Notes under the pieces: model-generated
The model's input: the letters and a program-made list of their open reading frames with translations, nothing else
The model's database searches: none
What the model was told of the DNA's origin: nothing
Shown here: piece after piece, positions 22,384 through 35,763 of the stretch
Layout of the letters: each line of letters starts with the position of its first letter
Position numbering within the stretch: the stretch's first letter is position 1
Position numbers and translations under genes: made by a program
Assembly: GCA_030272155.1 (NCBI GenBank)
Contig: CP126194.1
Span: forward strand, 3,835,501 to 3,899,500
Length of the DNA stretch: 64,000 bases
Direction of reading: 5' to 3'
Source: Tetradesmus obliquus
Lineage: Eukaryota; Chlorophyta; Chlorophyceae; Sphaeropleales; Scenedesmaceae

Positions 22384-25300
22384 TGGGCCCGCCTACCCAT
22401 GTGTTCAGCGTCTCCTGTGGCGTGTGCCCAGCGATCTACTGGTGCGTGCAGTGCAGACATTGCCCCTGTCTGTGCATGGTACAGCTGTTATGCTGGGTTT
22501 TGCTTGAGTAAAGGTGCTTGCAAGCTTGCGTAGCATATACGCAACAAGCAGCAGCCCATGCATGCGCTGTCTGGGGTGCTCACCATGTCCAGAGTGTGGT
22601 AGTCAAGGTGCCTTGACTCAGCTGCTCAGCACTGAGCTGCTATCATCGCAGCCATGCCACACACACACTGATGTGCACAGCGGCAGAGCGGCCACCATGT
22701 CGTTGTGATGGTGGCACCACTTGGTGGCACCATAGCTCACTGGCTGTCTCATGCACTCTGCTGGTTGTGCGCTGCAGGCTGGGGCGCTATGCTGATGGCA
22801 AGTTTGACCTGGACTCAGCAGATGGCCCTCACGCACTGGACCTGGGGGATGTGCTGTATGCTCCCAACCTGCTTGAGGATGCACAGGTGGGTGGCTGGGC
22901 AGCAGGGGCAGCACAGCAGCAACAAGGTGGCTGGTGCAAGGACAAAATGACCCGCACAGGAATCGAACCTGTAACCTTCCGATCTGGAGTCGGATGCACT
23001 ACCATTATGCTAGCGAGCCCTGGCGAACCAGGCAACTACCAGACGAATGGCAGCGGCATCGAAATCTTAGGCTGATGTTGCCGATTGCTTTTCAGGTTTT
23101 CAGGTTTCTCGGTTTTCCCTGAGCAAGGCGTAAAAAGGCTTGGCTTGCTTTGCCCTCTGGTCCAGCCCGGCTGCGCCAGTTGCGGCCCGCGAGTCGGAAG
23201 ACCGTCTAGTACAGCTTCTTCTAATGCTGGAAGCTATATTAGATAAGAGGAGTGGCGTCCTGCAGGCCGATACTGCCTGCCTACGCAGCTACGCCGGGTC
23301 ACCGAAGAGACAGCACAGTTGACAGCCGTGCAGCGCGCAGTGGACGCCCAGGCAGCTGGCTACAACCGGAGGAAGATGTGCTCAGCAATAGTTTAGTTTT
23401 GGGCGCTCGTCAGCAGCAGCTGGCGCCTGTGGTTGCGTCATGGTCCCCAGCAGCAGGGCTACAGCAGAATAAGGCAAGGTGCTGGTAATGCTCGAGTGTG
23501 CTGCGGCGCCCTTGCAAATGTCGTCCACCAATGTGTGTTCGATTACGGCAACCCCCCCATGACTGTTGAGCGTGCTGGACTGCTGGCCCAGTGTCTAGAG
23601 GTGCTCAGCTGTTCACTCAGCAGTGCTGCAGCGCGCCTGCAGCAGATTTCTAGACAACAGCTGGGCCAGTGGATTGCCTGCCATTAAGGTTGTCTGGGTG
23701 TTGTATTCTACATGATTTTTCATCTGCTGTGCGCAGGGAGCAGCAATGTGCTTGCATTCATATTGCTGCACTCACATCAGCCGGTTGTCAACTGCATTGC
23801 TGGTCTGGCAGCTACCTGGGGCGGTGGTGGTGCCCTTGCTTGTGGTGACAGTGTAGCCACACAGTGGAGTTGCTGCATGTAGTCAGCGGTAGGAGTGTTT
23901 TTTTTTAGGTCAGCTTAGCTAGTTGCAGCGGTAGGAGTGGTTTTCTTTGTGCTGGGATGTAGTGCAGCCTAGTGCTTTGTCATGCAGCAACAACAGTGTG
24001 GTGTTGCAGCCAGGTCTCTGTAAGTGTTGCTTGCATGCTGTATCATGCCATGCGCTTACATGCTTGCTTTGCCATGCCATGCTGTCCCTTGGAGGCGACC
24101 ACTCGGTTGTGCTGCAGCATTGTGGTCATTTTGCTAGGCGGGCAGTGAGGCTGCAGACTTGCTGTTCCGTCGTGATGGTGGTGGGGGACGGAGTTGGACT
24201 GAAACCCTACCTGGCTGGTATGATACGCCAGTTCAAGAGGCTGGAATTGCCTGGCCCCCATGTGTAACAAACACAAACAAACGGTTTTCGGATGAACAAG
24301 CTACTGATTCTTTGATGTAGGCTTCTCCCAATTTCTGCCCGTGCCATGCCACGGACTGTTTGGCTTCGGCAGCATGGAACGCCGTTGCCCTCTGCTATGA
24401 AGGTTCTGACATTTTATTGTTTGCTTTAGGTGCCAGCGAGGCGCGTGCAGTCCTCAGTGGAGCCACGGCAGCCGCGTCAGCCCCTTCCGCAGCATTAGTG
24501 CCAGGCCTTCTACCACTCGCGCTCGAGGCCGGTGGACAGCATGACCTAATTTCTGAAACAGCGTTAAGCGCTGGAGCAGCTGGAGCAGGCCTCATGGCGG
24601 TGCCTAGCGTTGGCCTCAACAGCAGTGGATGACTTGCCTCGTTTGGTGCAGCACAGCAGCCGCTTCTGACCCTCATACTTATGCTACTTATGGCAGGCAC
24701 ATTGAACGATGACGTCCCCATAAATGTCTGCTTCTGGAGCCAAACTGGAGGATCTGCTCCAGGACCAGCAGTCGCAGTGTGATGTAGCAGCAGCAGGAAG
24801 CTGGAAGTGCAGCCAGTTAGTCAGCTGTGCGTGGAGAAGTGATGAGTGCAGCAGTCTGGCGCTGTCTTTGCAGTGTTGTGTTAGCTACCGACTGGCAGAT
24901 GCTGGTTCTGAATTGCCTTTAGAAAATCCTGGGTGCCTGCTTGCTATCAGTGCTGGAGGTTGCGCTGTTGTAGCAGTTGGTGCTTTGGGGGCCCACATTC
25001 TACATGCCAGCACCAGTAGAAGGCGGTGGGCAGGTGGCGTTGTGGAGTTGACTTTTGTCAGCTTTGATTGCAGGCGTATCCAGCCAACTCTTGTGGGCAC
25101 CATAGGTTGATAGCCGTGGTCGCGGGACATTGACCTCAAAGTGGCCGGTGTCGTTGTCTGCTAGGGGGCGGTGTTGTTGTAGTGTCAAGGGACCCTTGAC
25201 ACTGCACGCTGTGATGGGACGGGGGTTCTGTGTGCGGGTTGCAGCAGTCCAGGCCTTTCGGTCCCGAGTGTCGCTGGTTGTTGTCGAGTCTATTGAGTTA

Positions 25301-28300
25301 GGCCTGGCCAACCTTCGTGTTGCATGTGTGTTGTGTTGCCAGATGTTGTGCAGGTGAGTGTTGCAGAGGCTTCTGCAAGCCTGTCGACCAGCAGCTAACT
25401 GTGGGTTGACTCAGGAGGATCACCCTGTTTTTGCGTCAGGCGGCATAAGCACACCTGTATTTATGTTTAGTTTGCTTATGCGGGTGATCGTAGCGTTGTA
25501 TGCCGGCAGCTTCTGCATTCCATGTGCTAGCCTGCTTGTATTGCATGCATGCTTGCGTTTACGGTGGCATGTTACCGCGGTGTGGGGAACTGGAGGTTGG
25601 ACAAATACCCACTGGTCCTTATGATACGAGGGCTTACTTGGCGGAGTGTTGGCTTGACTGGCAGTACCTAGCCCCTGCGGGGTTGGGGAGACCGCCTCCG
25701 TGTAACAAATGCAATGCAATGGTTTTCAGGTTTTAGGGTTTGGACCAGTTTGCCGATGACACGCAGGTCTACCTGCGCTCCCCTGCACAGGTTGCACAGT
25801 TTTTACTACATATGCAGGTTATGGCAGCCGCGTCTGGGCAGCAGCTCAACCTGCACAAATCCAAGTTGCTTTTGCTGGGTGCTACTGCGCGGCAGCAGCA
25901 CGCGACGCTCTCTCGGCAGCACGCTGCTGGTGTGTTGCCGCTCAGCCCTGTCCTGCAGGCCAATGTGTTGGGTGTGTGCGTGGGCTCTGACTCTCCGGTG
26001 GATTGGGGTCAGAAGCTGGCTTCTGTGGATGCTGCGCTCGCGCGGCTGTCGCACGTTCCGCAGCTTTCGGTGTTTGGCAGAGGTATGGGTAGCGCTGCTT
26101 ATGGTGTGAGCACCTTGCTTTATGCAGCTGAATTCTCTGATTTGCCGCCTGATGTTGATCGTCAGCACCTTGTTGCGGCGGTTGGGAAGCTAGTGGATAG
26201 AGGGTTGGCACCTGCTTCGTCTGTGCGGCGTTTCACTGGTGTGGCTGCTCGCTTTTTGGCGGGCAGGCCGGCTGAAGGTGGCTTTGGTGCTTTGCCATGG
26301 CTTGAACACATACGTGCACGGCATGCTTGGTGGGGCGCGCAGTTTGCTACTGCGCCGCCTGACACTGAGCTGCCTTGGGTCCGCATTGGGCGGGAGCTAT
26401 TGCGTTCTAAGCATAAATGGTGGGGCCCATTGTCCTTGTTTGACAGCTTTGAAGACACGCAAACGCCGATGGAGCCGTCGCAGGCGTTCCCTCAGCAGTC
26501 CCTCCCTCCCCCGCCGCTGCGCCGCATGATTGCTGGTCTTCAAGCGCTAGGCAAAGTTTGTGATGTGAAGGCGTTGGCGCCTGCGGCGCCTGCCCCTGCA
26601 CTGCCGCCGCCACATCCTCAACAGCTGTCAGACGTGCAGCAGTTGCGTGCACAGCTACAGGCTGTGCAGGATGCGCCGGTGCTGCAGCCCGGGGCTTGGT
26701 GTAGTTTGGCTCCTGTCTTTGCTAACCCTTTTTTGCAAGCAATGGTTGGGTTTGTGCCCGGTGGGCTGCAAATGCATCCCGTGCCCTCTGTGCGCGGGCC
26801 ACATGCATGTTCTGGCGGCAAGTGTCGGCCGCGCATCCGCACTGTGGCCGATCTCTGTCGCGCTTGGCATGTGATCCAGCATGCTGCACGGCAGCAGCTG
26901 CCACACCCATTGCTGCCGTACGGCTCCAACTTCAGCAATGCAGACAACGAATCGGCAGATTTGACAGACTTGGTTAACTTGTTGCCCATGCCGTGGCATC
27001 GGGCTGCCTTGGCTGTTGTGCGGCATCCTGCAGCAGACCGGCCCTGGCCGCCTGCAGCTGTGCCAGACCCGCCATGTGTGCCTTCTGCAGCAGAGCAGCA
27101 TGTTGAGGCCATGTTGGTGGCGCGGCTAGGCTGGCGGAATCATCGCGGCAAGACGGTGTCTGTTGCGCAATTGTCTGTTCGTGAAGCTACCTCATTGCAG
27201 CTTGGTCCCCTGCGTGCTGAGCGCCAGGAGCGGCGCACTAGGTTTGTCAGTGTTGCGATCGGTGCGGGTGCCCCGCCCGCGGCGTTGACTCGTGGTTTGC
27301 AATGTGTGGCAGCCGCCCAGGGCGCACTATGGAAGATGCGCTGGGATAATGCGTACAAGGAGACGTATTGGCGGCTGATCATGGATGGCCTGCCTACGTC
27401 GCAGCGCATGCACCAGCAGCATGATACATGCATGTGTGGCGCTGCGTGCCCTGGTCTGGTGCACCATTTTTGGGAGTGCCCAGTTGCGGTAGCGGTGATT
27501 GACAGCCTGCTGTCTGCGTTGCCTGCAACATGGTGTACGCGGGCTGCGGGCCGCCCGCCGCTTGCTATGCGGCATGTCTGGTTGATGCAGCGGCCTCCCG
27601 GCCCTCAGCGGCTCCACCAGGGTGTTTGGGGGGTTATTTGTTTAGCTGCTCTGAATGCCATGGATGTTGGCCGACGGCAGGCTAACACGCTGCACATTCC
27701 GCCGCCCGCGCCTGCTGCGCCGCGGCCGTCTGCGCCGCCGCCGCAATGGCAGGTACCTATTACAGATGTGTTTCAGCCTGCAGCTCTCACTGCTGCGCAG
27801 CAACAGCATAACCAGCTGGTTGAGCAGCGTAGGCAGCAGCAGCTGCTGCAACAACAACAACAGCGACAGCAACTACTAGCGCAGGTGTTACAGGAGGCGA
27901 AGCAGCAGGCGGTTTTGCGGTTTTGGGAATTGCTTGCTGATTTTGTGGCAATGGAGGCTGCGCCGGCTCATTGGCGTGTTGCGGTGCCTGGAGATCACCC
28001 GTTCTTGCGATCTGATCCAGCACAGTTGCGCATTGTACTGGCGCCCCGCTCTGGTTGACCTTCCTGCTTTTACATGATGTGCTGTCAGTAGTTGTCCAAT
28101 TTCCACTTTCTGGCAAGGCCATGTTGCATGTTGTGTGTCACTGTGCTTGATTTATCAGCTATGTGTGTCGCATTGCGTGCTTCTGTGCTTGTCAGCCATG
28201 AGGATTGCAGAAGCAGTAGCACCTTAGTTTGCGTGTCACATGCAGTGTCTCCTGTCGGTCCCGCGTGCTCCTGCTTGCTGCAGTCTGGTGTGTACAGCAG

Positions 28301-31300
28301 TGCCTTGGTGCAATCATGCCGAACACCTATGGTAAGCAGCACCACTGTGCCTCCCGCTTGCTGTTTGGACCATGCCTGCCTTCCCTTGTGCGTTTTGTGC
28401 CCTGTGCTTTCAGCACCCTGCTGCTTTTCGTGCTGCACTTCGCACATGCTGCACTGCATGTACTTGTTGGTTTATGGGGAGGTAGGGGCTGCAAGATGCC
28501 TCTGGAGTTTTACTTTGGTTGCATCTTGTGGCTTGCTATCGGGTTCTCATGATATGTGAGCTGAAAGAGGGGCAAGTGACTCGCTCTAGGGCGATAGCTT
28601 GCCCACCCCTGTAACAGACCTCTCTCTCCCATGGCCCTGAGCAAGGCGTAAAAAGGCTTGGCTTGCTTTGCCCTCTGGTCCAGCCCGGCTGCGCCAGTTG
28701 CGGCCCGCGAGTCGGAAGACCGTCTAGTACAGCTTCTTCTAATGCTGGAAGCTATATTAGATAAGAGGAGTGGCGTCCTGCAGGCCGATACTGCCTGCCT
28801 ACGCAGCTACGCCGGGTCACCGAAGAGACAGCACAGTTGACAGCCGTGCAGCGCGCAGTGGACGCCCAGGCAGCTGGCTACAACCGGAGGAAGATGTGCT
28901 CAGCAATAGTTTAGTTTTGGGCGCTCGTCAGCAGCAGCTGGCGCCTGTGGTTGCGTCATGGTCCCCAGCAGCAGGGCTACAGCAGAATAAGGCAAGGTGC
29001 TGGTAATGCTCGAGTGTGCTGCGGTGCCCTTGCAAATGTCGTCCACCAATGTGTGTTCGATTACGGCAACCCCCCCATGACTGTTGAGCGTGCTGGACTG
29101 CTGGCCCAGTGTCTAGAGGTGCTCAGCTGTTCACTCAGCAGTGCTGCAGCGCGCCTGCAGCAGATTTCTAGACAACAGCTGGGCCAGTGGATTGCCTGCC
29201 ATTAGGGTTGTCTGGGTGTTGTATTCTACTTGATTTTTCATCTGCTGTGCGCAGGGAGCAGCAATGTGCTTGCATTCATATTGCTGCACTCACATCAGCC
29301 GGTTGTCAACTGCATTGCTGGTCTGGCAGCTACCTGGGGCGGTGGTGGTGCCCTTGCTTGTGGTGACAGTGTAGCCACACAGTGGAGTTGCTGCATGTAG
29401 TCAGCGGTAGGAGTGGTTTTTTTTGTTTTTTGTAGGTCAGCTTAGCTAGTTGCAGCGGTAGGAGTGGTTTTCTTTGTGCTGGGATGTAGTGCAGCCTAGT
29501 GCTTTGTCATGCAGCAACAACAGTGTGGTGTTGCAGCCAGGTCTCTGTAAGTGTTGCTTGCATGCTGTATCATGCCATGCGCTTACATGCTTGCTTTGCC
29601 ATGCCATGCTGTCCCTTGGAGGCGACCACTCGGTTTTGCTGCAGCATTGTGGTCATTTTGCTAGGCGGGCAGTGAGGCTGCAGACTTGCTGTTCCGTCGT
29701 GATGGTGGTGGGGGACGGAGTTGGACTGAAACCCTACCTGGCTGGTATGATACGCCAGTTCAAGAGGCTGGAATTGCCTGGCCCCCATGTGTAACAAACA
29801 CAAACCATGCCTGCCTTCCCTTGTGCGTTTTGTGCCCTGTGCTTTCAGCACCCTGCTGCTTTTCGTGCTGCACTTCGCACATGCTGCACTGCATGTACTT
29901 GTTGGTTTATGGGGAGGTAGGGGCTGCAAGATGCCTCTGGAGTTTTACTTTGGTTGCATCTTGTGGCTTGCTATCGGGTTCTCATGATATGTGAGCTGAA
30001 AGAGGGGCAAGTGACTCGCTCTAGGGCGATAGCTTGCCCACCCCTGTAACAGACCTCTCTCTCAAAAAATGACCTCTCTCTCCCCAGTTTGTCGCCTCAG
30101 ACCACCGCCTGCCAGGCTGTGTTGCTGCTTGGTGGGTGTTGTTCTGTGGGTTCAGCCCGCCCGCTGCACTGCATAAAGTGCAGCTTGCTGTCACTAACAC
30201 TGTTTACACTAGTCCTGCCTTTGTTTAGCATCAATACTGCGTGTGCTGTGACTGACGGCTTTGCCTGCAAGGCCATATGTCAAGTTACACACACATCGAG
30301 ACTTTTTGGGGTGAGTCTCCTTGAGTGACAGCCTGTTTTGCTGAGTCATCTGCGACGCTCCAGATTTTCGGGTGTTCGTTGCAACGTAGTTGCCTGTGCA
30401 CACCGTGTAACCCCTCTTCTTCTTTTCAAAAAATGACATTTTTGTCTTTTTCTCCGCGCATGCCGCTCGGCTCCGAGATCGATCCGATTTCACAGCACCA
30501 GCGATTATCTACCATTTGGGTACCTGCGCTTCGGCCGATACGGCTGACTTGCAACATTTGGCAACACCATATTCTGCCCCACTTTGCCACTGCTGCCTCT
30601 GCCGCAGGGTCGTCAGGTCATCTGGTCATGGCTGCAGGACCATCCCTCACCCATCTCCCACGACTATGCAGGCTGCATCAGCCTGCCCCGGCAGCTGCAG
30701 CTGGGCATGCGCCGCAAGACGCCCACAGCAGCTGCTGGTGTTGCCAGCAATGCCAGCAGCCCACGCAGCAGCAGCTTGTACAGTGGCAGCAGCCTGCCTG
30801 GGGGCCCAGCCCTTGAGCTTGGCAGCCCCACAAGGCAGGCTGGTGCTGCTGGCGCCGGTGGGGCTGATGTTAGTAACATCGGCCACAGCAGCAGCAGTGG
30901 TGAGGGGGATGTGGAGTACTTTCTGGTGCAGACGCCGCTGCCTGAGCTGGAGTCGCTGAGGAGTGGCAGAGGCCTCAGGCTGCGCGGTGTGCGGCTGCCA
31001 CAAGGCAAGCCGTGGTGAGTGGCATGGCCTGACTCTGGTATCACTGTGTACTTACTTTGGCATTACTGGCAACAGATTATGGGTTGGGTTGACAGGCAAG
31101 CTGTTGAACTATACATGGCAGAAGGTGGACAGGCAGGTTGGCAGCGCGTCGAAACCAAGTTTCACGCTGTTTGCAATGAGCCACCCTTAATTGTGCAGGG
31201 ATACTGCTTCGGGCGTAGCATGCCCATTGCAGCATTTCTTGGGTGTCAGCAAGCCATGTTGGACCCGCCCTTACTTTAATGCAGCGTGCTGGATCCTGAC

Positions 31301-32131
31301 TTAAACATGTGTGCCTCTGCTGGCCTGCTGTACTGTAGGAGTGTGCCCAGCCAGGTGTCAGCCAGCCTCACCCTACTGCGGTGTAATGTCATCAAGCATG
31401 CTGCCTGCCTTGTATCTCTTGCACAATAAAGCATATCTCTGCTGCAGTGCTGGCCTGCCGCGCCGCAGGAGTGTGCCCAGACAGGTGTCGGCCAGCCACC
31501 TGGACCTCGCCCTCACTTTTGTGCAGCACACTGTGCTGCATGTGTGCTAACGACGTTATGTATGGCCTACTGCTGTGCTGCAGGAGCGTGCCCAGCCAGG
31601 TGTCGGCCAGCCATTGGACCTCACAGCGTCACTCTTGTGTAGCACACTGTGCTCGATGTGTGCTGTTACCTCTTTAAATGTGATGCAAGCATGTTGTTGA
31701 CAGTGAGATGTTGTGTTTACTGCTGCTGCCCTGCAGGAGTGTACCCAGCCAGGTGTCGGCCAGCCACCTGGACCTCTCCCTCACTTTTGTGTCGCGCACT
31801 GTGCTGCACGTGTGTTGACAATGTTATGTATGGCCTACTGCTGCGCTGCAGGAGTGTGCCCAGCCAGGTGTCGGCCAGCCACTTGGACCTCACCCTCACC
31901 GTGCGGCCCACACGAGGCATGCAGCGCTTCCAGCTGCTGCTGGGGCCGCTGAGGCAGCACGGCGAGCAGCAGCAGCAGCAGCAGCACCACCACCAGGTGC
32001 TGCCAGGCATCATGAGTATGGACCTGGGCGGCAGCAGCAGCATGGCTGGGGCACCCAGCGGAGCTGAAGATCAGGAGGATGAAGCAGGCAGTGGGGGACA
32101 AGCTGATGCTGCAGGGGCTCGTGCCTCATCC

Positions 32132-32170
<39 letters not shown>

Positions 32171-34867
32171 CCACTCAGCTTTGTCCCACTTGCAGGCCCT
32201 GCAGCAGCAGCTGCTGCAGACGTTTCTGCGCCAGCTGCTGCTGCGCATGCTGCCCCACCCTTCCCTGACAGCCTTGGCAGTGGACTTGCACGCATGCCTG
32301 CTGTGCTGTCAATGTTACCATCTGTTGCAGCCAGCAGCAGCAGCAGCAGCAGCACTGCAGCCACACCATCAGGAGCTCCACATGATGCAGCTGCTGCTGG
32401 CGATGCAGGCTCACAACTGAACTCATCCAGCAGCATCAACCCATTCGCTGCATTTGCGGCAACGCCTGCAGCTGCCGGCATCTTTGCAGCCAACCCAGCA
32501 GCAGCAGCAGCAGCAGCAGGCCCAGCCAGGCAGCTTTCAGAGGAGTGCGAGTCAGCTGCACTGGCAGCAGCAGCAGCAGCAGAGCAGGTGGCGCAGGAGC
32601 ACCACCAGGCTGCTGCCATCACATATGAGTTTGGCTCCTCATACCTGCAAGTACTAGTGGGCCCTCCTGGACCCTTACTGAAGCTGCTCAAGCAGCAGCA
32701 GGAGCAGCTGGCAGCAGCAGCAACAGGCTCACCATCTTCAGCAACAGCAGCAGCAGCAGCACAACATACGGCTGCTACAGCTGGTGCATTCAGCTCTGCC
32801 AACCCCGCCACGGCCCGTACAGGCACGCCAACTGCAGACGCGCTTGGATTTGAGCCGCCGCTGCTGCCGCCGGCACCGACTGGCGGCCTCGCTGACATCA
32901 TGGCTGAGGCTGCTGCTGCTGGCGTGCGGGTGCTATCATGTGAGGCAAGGGCTTTGGAGGCTGGCGAGGCGCTGCGGCTGCGGCTGCTGCTGGACTACAG
33001 CATACTGGAGCTGTTCCTGGGCACAGGGGAGGTGCTCACCACACGGGTGAGCCTTGAACACAGCTGTCTCAGAGACGTACATCTCATTCTCACAGCCTGG
33101 CAATCTCTCGTAAGAGATTAACAGGCAGTGATGTGAGAGTGAGATTGGGAGTGAGAGTGACAGTGAGAGTGAGAGTGAGAGCGATGTTGCTGTCCCCTGA
33201 GATATCATGGAGCTGTTCCTGGGCACAGGGGAGGTGCTCACCGCGCAGGGGAGGCGCGAGCTGGGGTTAAGGGTTAGAGTGTTTCCTGGTGGTTTTGCCT
33301 GAGAGTGGGGAAATGTGTGTGTACGTGATGATGGCAATGCAGAGCAGGTAGTGAAACTGATGGGCTTCTTCTGGTTTACATGACCTGCACCATTCTTGCA
33401 GACAGCTTTGCCTCAAGCTCTGCGCCAGCTGCTGATACCTTTTGTGCTGCACCCCCCGCAGGTGTACCGCGGCGCCCCCACAGCGCGCGCAGCAGAGATG
33501 TCAATGAAGAAGGCAGCAGCACACGCAGCCTCCGAAGCTCATGCGGCAGCAGCAGCAGCAGACAGCGACCTAGCCAGCCATGGCAGCCTGGCAAACCTGG
33601 GCCTTGTGGTGCAGCAGCAGCTGTCACCTTATCCGCATCAGCACCTGCTGCTGCGCAGCGGCAGCGGGCATCGGCTGCTGGGGTCAGCACACAGCAGCGG
33701 CTGCCTGAATGGGGTGGGGTCACCCCGCAGCAGCCTGCATGGTGTGGGGTCGCCTAGCAGTCTGCATGGTGTGTCGGGGTGGGCCTCACCACCTCTTGCG
33801 GGGAGCCCTAGACTCGCTGGTGCCGCCGCTGCTGCTGCTGCTGCTGTTGGGCGAGGTGAAGAGCTAGCAGAAGGATCGGCAACAGTAAGCAGCCCTGTCA
33901 GCCCAGCAGCAGCAACAGCTGGTGCGCCTGAGGGTCACAAACTGTCTCACAGCAACCTGCAGCTACAGCAGCAGCAGCAGCAGCAGACGCTGCGCCACGT
34001 CGCTGCCACAGCGCCTGGCACCCCACCACCCCTCAAGGCCGGCGTGGGGCCCCTGCCTGGTGCTGCTGCTGCTTCTGTGGGCTCCCCGAGGCTTGCTGCT
34101 CAGCTGCTGAGCCCAGGCACTGCTGCTTTCGGCAGCTACATCCACTACTTCTCACCTGGGCGCAGCCTGCATGCACATGTGGGTGGTGGCGCGAGGCACG
34201 CATCCTCGCTGCCGGTGCTGGCAGGCATAGCTGAGGCGCATGCAGACCAGCTGGGTGGTGGGGACAGCGCTGCTGCTGCTGCTGCTGCTACTGCTGGCAG
34301 TGCAGAGGGTGTCCGCATCAGCAGTGCAGCAGCAGGCTTGTTTGGACTTGAGAGCATGACTGCGGCTCCTGCAGCACCTGCCGCCGCCGCCGCAGCAGCA
34401 GCAGCAGCAGCAGCAGCAGCACCGAGGCAGGGCGCGGTTGCCGGCGGCGGCAGCAGCGGCATGGCTGGCAGCAGCCATCGCATCAGCGTGAGTTCCGAGG
34501 ACTCTGAGTCAGCGCTAGATGCCTTCCCAGGTTTCAGCCCGCACAAGCCACCTGCCCACCCTGGATTCTTCATGCCTGGTGGCCCCAGTGCTGCTGCAGC
34601 AGCGGAGCGGCATGCAGCGGACAGCAGCGCAGGTGAAGCGGGCAAGGCCAGCAGCAGCAGCAGGAGTGGCAGTGCTGGTGAGAAGCTGTCGAGCTGGTTC
34701 ACACGCAAGCTGAGTTTGAAGGGCAGCAAGTCAGGGAAGGCAGGCAAGGGTAGTAAGGCCGGCAAGGGAGACGGCGGCAGCAGCAGTAGTAGCAGCAGCA
34801 TGGGTGGCACCAGCCAGGTTGTGGTGCCTGCTACGTTTGGTGTGCCTATGCCTCCCCAGCTAGGGCC

Positions 34868-34907
<40 letters not shown>

Positions 34908-34963
34908 CCAGGGGCCGCTGCTGGTGACAGAGATGAGCTGCTGAAAGACCAGCAAGGCCCGGC

Positions 34964-34994
<31 letters not shown>

Positions 34995-35586
34995 GCAGGG
35001 GAGAAGGCTTCAGAAGACAGCAGCAGCAGCAGCAGCGTGCAGCCCAAGCTGCTGCTGGGGTCAGGCCTGCCACGCATCCGCACCATCCCGCAGGGGCGCC
35101 GCAGCGCTGAGCTGCAGCCAGCAGAGGCGCTATTAGGCCACAAGCCAGCTGCTGCAGCTGCAACGGCTGGGTTCACGCCACACATTGAGGCCGGCACAAA
35201 GGCATTGAGCAAGTCTGCATCAGCAGATGGAATCGCACAGCAGCAGCCGACGTCACCGAGCAGTGCCAGGGCAGGCAGCGCCGGCAGCAGCCCCTTTTCT
35301 GTGGGCCGCTCGCCACGGCGCAACTGGCGCGCTGCGTTCGTGCTGCCAGGGATTGACGATGACGATGACGATGACGATGGAAATAAGGGCTCTGGGGCGG
35401 CTAATGCCGTGTCTGCTGCTCAGGCAGCAGGGGTTGGTGGTGCTGGTGGGGGCAGCAGGCCAGTAGGGTTTGGGCTGTGGGGAGGGTTGAGGCTGCGGCA
35501 TGGCCCTAATCATGTGGATCCGCTGGTTGCTGAGTACGGCATGTATGCTAAGGTATTTGCCACTGGAGGTGGCTGTGTGGGGCGGC

Positions 35587-35617
<31 letters not shown>

Positions 35618-35732
35618 TGTTGGGGAGGCAGGTGCTGCTGGTGCAGGCGCGAGCATGAGTGAGAAGCATGGTGAAGTGAATGGCGCAGCAAGTGAGGGTC
35701 AAGGTCGGGCAGCAGAAGCACCTGCCGGCCGA

Positions 35733-35763
<31 letters not shown>

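Larger units (their letters stand above)
25746..28628 (+). mobile_element. 5'-truncated LINE copy C (same family as B)
   Basis: Plus-strand copy sharing sequence with B from the RT FADD motif to the 3' end. Protein comparison shows two changes (I/V and K/Q) in 772 residues, so the two copies are very recent. It has a single 3'-terminal unit where B has two. It lies in the sense direction inside GH32 intron 8. The 5' junction follows a telomere-like stretch. I could not identify a clear target-site duplication. Confidence 0.92.
22887..30607 (+). other. Giant intron 8 of the GH32 gene, filled with mobile DNA
   Basis: GT at 22887 and AG at 30606-30607. The flanking exons encode [10 protein letters not shown] and GRQVIWSWL, which are adjacent in the GH32 fold, so nothing coding is missing between them. 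The other introns of the gene are roughly 130-840 bases. Contents in order: antisense tRNA-Trp, segment X copy 1, an unassigned 1.47-kb stretch, LINE copy C, segment X copy 2, and the LINE 3' fragment D. Confidence 0.85.

Noticed and set aside
26618-27112. 164-codon minus-strand frame
   Set aside because: Antisense of the LINE C ORF; the same frame appears in copy B at 6871-7365, which only reflects the duplicated element.
30085-30120. Possible small GH32 exon after a CCCCAG acceptor
   Set aside because: Exons 8 and 9 join directly in phase and match the continuous GH32 block ([10 protein letters not shown] then GRQVIW), so no exon is needed here.
32071-32901. 276-codon minus-strand open frame
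   Set aside because: Antisense shadow of GH32 exon 10, repeat-driven.
34145-35323. 392-codon open frame on the minus strand
   Set aside because: Antisense to GH32 exon 11; it stays open only because CAG repeats lack stops in most frames. Composition is Leu/Ala/Ser runs with no motif.
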